A stretch of DNA of 7,362 nt. Source: Deltaproteobacteria bacterium. GTDB taxonomy: Bacteria; Bdellovibrionota_C; UBA2361; OMII01. The notes below the pieces were generated by a model, which was given only the letters and a program-made list of their open reading frames with translations, was not told the DNA's origin and did no database searches. The position numbers and the translations under genes were made by a program. How positions within the stretch are numbered: the first letter of the stretch is position 1; each line of letters starts with the position of its first letter. This document shows positions 5,426 to 7,362 of this stretch, piece by piece. The stretch lies in the NCBI GenBank assembly GCA_023262305.1, contig JALRCK010000019.1, positions 6,856-14,217 on the forward strand. The letters are read 5' to 3'.

Positions 5426-6548
5426 ATGAGCGCCCCCTTCAGCTACGGAGTCAGTCCTACCCCAAGCACCAGAATAGCCGTTTTCGTTCCGAGTATGCAC
5501 GGTGGAGGTGCGGAGCGGGCGATGCTGATGTTCTGCGCCGAGCTGGTGCGACGTGGATCTTCTGACGACTCGATTCGAGGGGCCGTTGCGAGCATTAGTG
5601 CCACAAGGGGTCTCGGTGCTCGATCTGCAAAGTAGACGAACGAGCTTAACCCTTCTTCATGTGGTGCGATACCTCAAACACGCTCGACCCGCTGCACTCT
5701 ACTCAACGATCATGAATGCGAACATCGTAGCGGCGTTGGCTGGAGTGATCGCCGGGGGAGACACCAAAACGATCATCCGAGAGTCGAATGCCCCTCTCTC
5801 ATCACCTAAAAACTCCCTGTCGCGGTGGACCACGTTCCGATTGGCGCCGTACCTCTATAGGTTAAGTGATGGCGTAATAGCGGTGTCGAGAGGCGTGGCT
5901 GAGGAGTTACGGGTTATGGCCCCAAGGTTGACGGACAGGATTCGCGTCATCTCCACTCCGGTCATCTCTGATGATGTAGTCGCGCAGGGACTGGAGCGAG
6001 TCGAGCACCCCTGGTTCCTCGAGCGGGATAAGCCGATCATTCTGAGCGCCGCGCGCCTTGAGCCGCACAAGGGGGTCCTCTCTCTGGTTCGAGCCTTCGC
6101 GAAGGTTCGCACAAAACGGGATGCTCTATTGGTGTTACTCGGTGAGGGGACTCTTCAGGAGAGAATCGCGGATGAAGTTCAGGCGCTCGGTCTTACCGAC
6201 CATGTAGCGATGCTCGGATTCGTGAAGAATCCGTATGCCTACATGAGCAAAGCCGATGTGTTTGTACTGGCCTCAGAGTTTGAGGGGCTTCCAAATGTGC
6301 TCATCCAGGCGATGGCGTTCGGCACCCCGATTGTGGCAACGGATTGTAAGAGTGGTCCCGCTGAAATCCTCGAGGGCGGACGGTTCGGCACCTTGGTCCC
6401 CGTAAAAGATGAAGAGGCTCTTGCGCGCGGGGTGTTGCATGCATTAACCCTGCCTCGGCAGCTGGAAGCGATGGCGCATGCTCGCGCCACCTATGGTGCC
6501 CAGCGCGCAGTGGATGAATACCTTGCGATGGCGGGTCTGTGTGCATAG
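5426..6548 (+). pseudogene. Frameshifted GT4 glycosyltransferase
   Basis: The gene starts well: a good ribosome binding site, ATG 5426, and a typical GT4 N-terminus RIAVFVPSMHGGGAERAM followed by AELVRRG, which ends at 5557. That frame then reads nonsense to a stop at 5635. The family-like continuation, VDLLTTRFEGPL onward, is in the next frame and begins at GTG 5553. Relatives usually read RRGHEVDL here, so the residues HE and part of the adjoining codons are missing, equivalent to 11 bases. The break falls at CGAC-GTGG-ATC. The rejoined protein would be about 377 residues, a normal length. Possible explanations are a true inactivating deletion, a sequencing or assembly error, or, less likely, translation of the downstream part alone. 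It lies 39 bases after the epimerase gene, in the same direction. Confidence 0.8.
5553..6548 (+). CDS. Intact C-terminal reading frame of the broken glycosyltransferase
   Basis: 331 residues from GTG 5553, covering most of a GT4 enzyme but lacking the first strand and the GGGAER loop that helps bind donor and acceptor. It includes the second part of the acceptor domain with IRESNAP (75-81), the linker VIAVSRGVAEEL (108-119), the donor-site motif ARLEPHKG (167-174, with R168 and K173), GEGTLQERI (197-205), LGFVKNPYAYMSKADVFVLAS (221-241), FEGLPNVLIQAM (243-254) and GTPIVATDCKSGPAEIL (257-273). The second glutamate of EX7E is glutamine (E244, Q252), a change I believe is common in this subgroup. 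No Shine-Dalgarno is well placed before GTG 5553, so independent expression is doubtful. If made, the fragment would probably be inactive. Its last 58 bases overlap the opposite-strand O-antigen ligase gene. Confidence 0.7.
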   Translation: MDLLTTRFEGPLRALVPQGVSVLDLQSRRTSLTLLHVVRYLKHARPAALYSTIMNANIVAALAGVIAGGDTKTIIRESNAPLSSPKNSLSRWTTFRLAPYLYRLSDGVIAVSRGVAEELRVMAPRLTDRIRVISTPVISDDVVAQGLERVEHPWFLERDKPIILSAARLEPHKGVLSLVRAFAKVRTKRDALLVLLGEGTLQERIADEVQALGLTDHVAMLGFVKNPYAYMSKADVFVLASEFEGLPNVLIQAMAFGTPIVATDCKSGPAEILEGGRFGTLVPVKDEEALARGVLHALTLPRQLEAMAHARATYGAQRAVDEYLAMAGLCA

Positions 6549-7362
6549 CACGACATCCCCAGGACTACCCCCAACAAAATCAAAAAACACCGTTGGTCAA
6601 GTATGTTGTGGCTAAAGATGCCACCAAAGATACTTACCAGCATAAACGCCTGACCGGGACGAAATTGCCTCTTTATAAACGTACATAGCGTCGTTCCAAA
6701 AAAGATCACAAGCGCTGCGACTCCGAGTAAGCCGTTGTTGACCCACTGTTGCAGATAGAGATTGTGAGGCAGCTCCCGCATCGTTCGCGCATGGCCGGTG
6801 CCGTGCCCAAGGATCGGTGCCTCGTTAATCAGGCGTAGCGATTCTTGCACGGCAAAGAGGCGGCTGCCCGCAGAGCCATCATCGACCCGTTTGTTGTTGA
6901 GGAGTCGCCCGAGTCGGGTCTCCTCCGAGATCGTTCCGGTGATCACCGCGCCCACGGCGAGGCCTACGCAGACTCCGATCATGATAGCCGTCGTGGTGGT
7001 GACCTTCACGACCTCGCGCGCACTCCAGCCACTCTCAGAGATTCGAGCGTAGGAGAGCGTGACAACCAGGAGTGTGAAATTGAGGGCGCCGCTGCGGGAC
7101 ATCGTGGTGATGACGATCGCTCCAGTTACGACGAGGAGCAGACTATTCTTGATCAAACCCTGTCGAGGCTGGTAGTCCAAGCTCGCTGCACAGATCATGA
7201 CGGCGACAAGAGCTGAGAAGTTGGCGTTCCCCGGAAACCCCGCCGGTCGTTGGCCCAGCTCCGCAAATGTGCCGGGGTATGAGATGTCGAGATAGATGGA
7301 CCATCCCAGGAGAAGTAGGGTTACAAGTCCGCACAACGAAAACATACGCGTGAACCAGCTCC
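6491..7362 (-). CDS. O-antigen ligase/polymerase family membrane protein (partial)
   Basis: The C-terminal part of an inner-membrane protein of the Wzy_C/O-antigen ligase family, which joins lipid-linked glycan to lipid A core or polymerises repeat units in the periplasm. The reading frame is open to the right edge; ATG 7345 is internal, since family members have about 400 residues and more N-terminal helices. Counting from that methionine, hydrophobic segments lie near 1-20, 42-55, 66-82, 88-100, 116-138, 203-220, 233-247 and 252-268. Family signatures are PGNANFSA (38-45), TMSRSGAL (81-88), GSAGSRLFAVQESLRLINEA (157-176), then PILGHGTGHA and the large-loop motif PHNLYLQQWVNNGLLG (193-208), whose H194 is the functionally important histidine. 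Ligase and polymerase cannot be separated by sequence alone. It is transcribed toward the epimerase/glycosyltransferase operon and overlaps its end by 58 bases. Confidence 0.88.
   Translation of the reverse strand, partial: SWFTRMFSLCGLVTLLLLGWSIYLDISYPGTFAELGQRPAGFPGNANFSALVAVMICAASLDYQPRQGLIKNSLLLVVTGAIVITTMSRSGALNFTLLVVTLSYARISESGWSAREVVKVTTTTAIMIGVCVGLAVGAVITGTISEETRLGRLLNNKRVDDGSAGSRLFAVQESLRLINEAPILGHGTGHARTMRELPHNLYLQQWVNNGLLGVAALVIFFGTTLCTFIKRQFRPGQAFMLVSIFGGIFSHNILDQRCFLILLGVVLGMSCYAHRPAIARYSSTARWAP

Noticed and set aside
6281..6307. Glutamine at the second position of the EX7E motif as evidence of inactivity
   Set aside because: From family knowledge, EGLPNVLIQAM-type sequences are common in active GT4 enzymes, so the residue alone does not indicate loss of function.
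6798..7216. Plus-strand reading frames of 84 and 123 residues
   Set aside because: They are antisense to the O-antigen ligase gene, which has family motifs and membrane segments; the shadow frames have low-complexity, charged composition.

Overview
This window reads as a surface-polysaccharide (O-antigen or capsule type) region of a Gram-negative bacterium. The evidence is two family GT4 glycosyltransferases, a UDP-glucose 4-epimerase-like sugar-nucleotide enzyme and an O-antigen ligase/polymerase (Wzy_C family) membrane protein within about 7 kb. Base composition is moderately GC-rich. The single tRNA does not encode its CCA end. I cannot name a genus from the sequence.

Layout, left to right. 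A GT4 glycosyltransferase (19-1149, +) faces a large minus-strand gene (1253-3862). The short gap between them holds a strong GC hairpin. The large gene is the most distinctive feature. It encodes an Aas-like protein with three parts in one chain: an N-terminal PlsC-type acyltransferase, a central acyl carrier protein domain with its phosphopantetheine serine, and a C-terminal acyl-AMP/acyl-ACP synthetase domain. Upstream of it, 3863-4453 contains no protein gene that I can support. It holds a tRNA-Arg with anticodon UCG (4162-4235) and several small inverted repeats.

The right part begins with an epimerase/dehydratase gene (4454-5386, +) that has a clear ribosome binding site. It is followed 39 bases later, probably in the same operon, by a second GT4 gene (5426-6548, +). 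This second gene is broken: its N-terminal 44 residues lie in one frame and the remaining 331 in another. The pattern is best explained by loss of 11 bases between two GTGG copies. Its 3' end overlaps by 58 bases, tail to tail, with an O-antigen ligase-family gene on the minus strand (6491 to the right edge), which is truncated by the window.

The inferred joint role is this: the epimerase supplies a sugar nucleotide, the glycosyltransferases add sugars to a lipid-linked glycan at the inner face of the membrane, and the Wzy/WaaL-type protein polymerises or ligates the product at the outer face. The acyltransferase-ACP-synthetase fusion probably serves phospholipid reacylation or fatty-acid salvage. 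A link to the glycan genes is possible but unproven.
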